Source: Clostridiales bacterium UBA1389
GTDB taxonomy: Bacteria; Bacillota; Clostridia; Oscillospirales; CAG-382
DNA: 5,610 nt
Assembly: GCA_002305335.1 (NCBI GenBank)
Contig: DBQR01000011.1
Location: 1 to 5,610 of the forward strand
Reading direction: 5' to 3'
This document shows positions 4,510 through 5,610 of the stretch, one piece after another. How positions within the stretch are numbered: position 1 is the first letter of the stretch; every line of letters starts with the position of its first letter. The position numbers were made by a program, and so were the translations under genes. The notes beneath the pieces were generated by a model. The model was not told where the DNA came from, searched no databases, and saw only the letters and a list, made by a program, of their open reading frames with translations.

Positions 4510-5610
4510 TTATCCTATCCTGAGAAGGGTGTCCCCCAGTTCGTCGGCAAGGCTTTCCAGGGTATAACCCAGGGAACCCAGTCCCCTTTCCAGGTCGGAC
4601 AGGCAGAAGCTTTCCAGATTATCGAAATGGAACTTTATCATCTCCACCGCCGAACGGAGCTTTCCAGAAATTTTACTTGCTCCGTCGCCGGTGCTTCTCG
4701 CTATGTCCCGCAGGTTAATGATATTGTCGAATTGCTTGGTTGCCATGCGGCCTCCCTCGATTATCTCTCCGGCGGCTTTGCCGAGGGCAAGCTGCCGCGA
4801 AGCTTCGTCGGGAATCGCTCTTGCTTCCGCCATCATTTCTTTGGCGTGATTCAGCCGGTCCTTAATCTTATAGGTAACGGCGTTCTTTGCCTTGACGGGG
4901 TCGTCCAGGGCTATATGCTGTTGTGCCCGGTTCATCATCTTTTCCAGATTGCCCTTTGAGCCATAGCTTTCGCTGTGTCCCAAAACATCCTCTATTACCG
5001 TCTGGTCGTTGCTCAGCCCGAAGCGGCGGGACATTTCGGCGGACTTGTTCTTGAAACCCTGCGTGGACTCATAGAAGCTGTCGTAGTAGATCTGTTCGGT
5101 CAGGTTCTGATCGAAATAGACTACTTCCCCCTTGGAATTCGTGTAATAGGCGGTCCAGTCCCGGTCATAGGTTATTTTTCTGCCGCTTTTCAGCGCTTTC
5201 TTTGAGGAGGAGCCGGCGTTCATTATCTTAATCTGATCCGCCGGAATGCCGGTGACGGAGGAAAGCTTATTTTTGGCGATTATATCGGCGTTACTATTAA
5301 AGCCTTCCAGGGTTTCGTTAAAGACCTTCCGGGTGGCGTCTATATCGGGCTTTTTGCAAAGCTCGTACATTGCCAGCTTATCCTGCTGAACTTTCAGGAC
5401 AAGATCATCCAGCAGCTTGCGGTTTGCCTTGGTGGGGTTAAGTTCATACTGCCATGCGGCTGCCTGAAGGTTTTCCACCTGTTCCTTGGCGAATTTTTTG
5501 CCGGCGTCAAAGGCTTCGTCCAGCTCGATATGTTCCGCCGCATCCCTTAGTCCCTTTTTCCCTGCGTTCAACACCTGTTTCGCCTGATTGGCAGCCTGTT
5601 TTGTGGCATT
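4510..5610 (-). CDS. Helix-rich protein of unknown function, C-terminal part
   Basis: The frame is open to the right window edge, giving at least 366 residues; the N-terminus is outside. A GTG at 5572-5574 is in frame but has no ribosome site, and coding-like sequence (NATKQAANQAKQ) continues upstream of it, so it is probably an internal valine. The protein is mostly charged amphipathic helix: Ala/Lys/Glu-rich segments at the start and a long Ala/Lys/Asp/Arg-rich stretch in the middle suggest coiled coils. One beta-looking island reads GRKITYDRDWTAYY followed by NSKGEVVYFDQN (plus coordinates about 5110-5190). No membrane helix is visible, and the end is an amphipathic Leu-rich helix. I do not recognise a family. 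Such composition is seen in phage structural and in secreted toxin-carrier proteins, but no motif supports either. The coding call is firm because the frame is long and compositionally coherent. Confidence 0.8.
   Translation of the reverse strand, partial: NATKQAANQAKQVLNAGKKGLRDAAEHIELDEAFDAGKKFAKEQVENLQAAAWQYELNPTKANRKLLDDLVLKVQQDKLAMYELCKKPDIDATRKVFNETLEGFNSNADIIAKNKLSSVTGIPADQIKIMNAGSSSKKALKSGRKITYDRDWTAYYTNSKGEVVYFDQNLTEQIYYDSFYESTQGFKNKSAEMSRRFGLSNDQTVIEDVLGHSESYGSKGNLEKMMNRAQQHIALDDPVKAKNAVTYKIKDRLNHAKEMMAEARAIPDEASRQLALGKAAGEIIEGGRMATKQFDNIINLRDIARSTGDGASKISGKLRSAVEMIKFHFDNLESFCLSDLERGLGSLGYTLESLADELGDTLLRIG

Noticed and set aside
4444..4959. 171-codon plus-strand frame
   Set aside because: It is antisense to the helix-rich gene, which is far longer and has coherent protein composition; no ribosome site is seen ahead of its ATG.
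5572..5574. GTG as the start of the helix-rich protein
   Set aside because: There is no ribosome site, and the same frame continues upstream with matching helical composition up to the window edge.

Overview
The window is 5.6 kb of a moderately low-GC chromosome, and every convincing gene lies on the minus strand, so transcription runs from high to low coordinates. The Gram-positive style of the signals suggests an anaerobic Firmicute of the class Clostridia, probably gut-type (an inference). The signals are GGAGG-like ribosome sites, a TTG start, TATAAT promoters, AT-rich spacers, Ser/Glu-rich linkers on surface proteins and an EtfB-like N-terminus.

Reading in the direction of transcription, the right end (5610 to 4510) holds the C-terminal 366 residues of a helix-rich protein that I do not recognise; its start is outside the window. 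No intrinsic terminator is visible after it. A near-consensus promoter (4405-4433) and a leader of about 110 nt with three possible helices then precede a QueD/PTPS-family gene (4287-3724). This protein keeps the zinc-site histidines but has no cysteine at the usual catalytic position, and it carries a C-terminal CxxC...CxxC zinc ribbon. A textbook terminator (3658-3692) closes this unit.

A second unit starts at an extended -10 promoter (3535-3543). It encodes a membrane-anchored SGNH-type esterase with an F5/8 type C (discoidin-like) domain (3506-1629), a small lipoprotein (1576-1001) and a cytoplasmic ASCH/PUA-like protein (949-482). The gaps are about 50 bp and a hairpin terminator follows at 409-436. 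The first two products would sit together on the outer face of the membrane, probably acting on acylated polysaccharide or cell-wall glycan; the role of the third is unclear.

The 147-481 spacer holds that terminator, a very good promoter overlapped by an inverted repeat, and a second promoter close to the left-edge gene. The left-edge gene (146 to 1, running off the window) begins like electron-transfer flavoprotein subunit beta. Its family-typical start codon reads ATA instead of ATG, and its similarity to EtfB seems to fade after about 37 residues. The most interesting points are the structured leader before the PTPS gene, the cysteine-less PTPS with a zinc ribbon, the odd start of the EtfB-like gene and the operator-like promoter before it. 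No mobile element, CRISPR array, tRNA or rRNA was seen.
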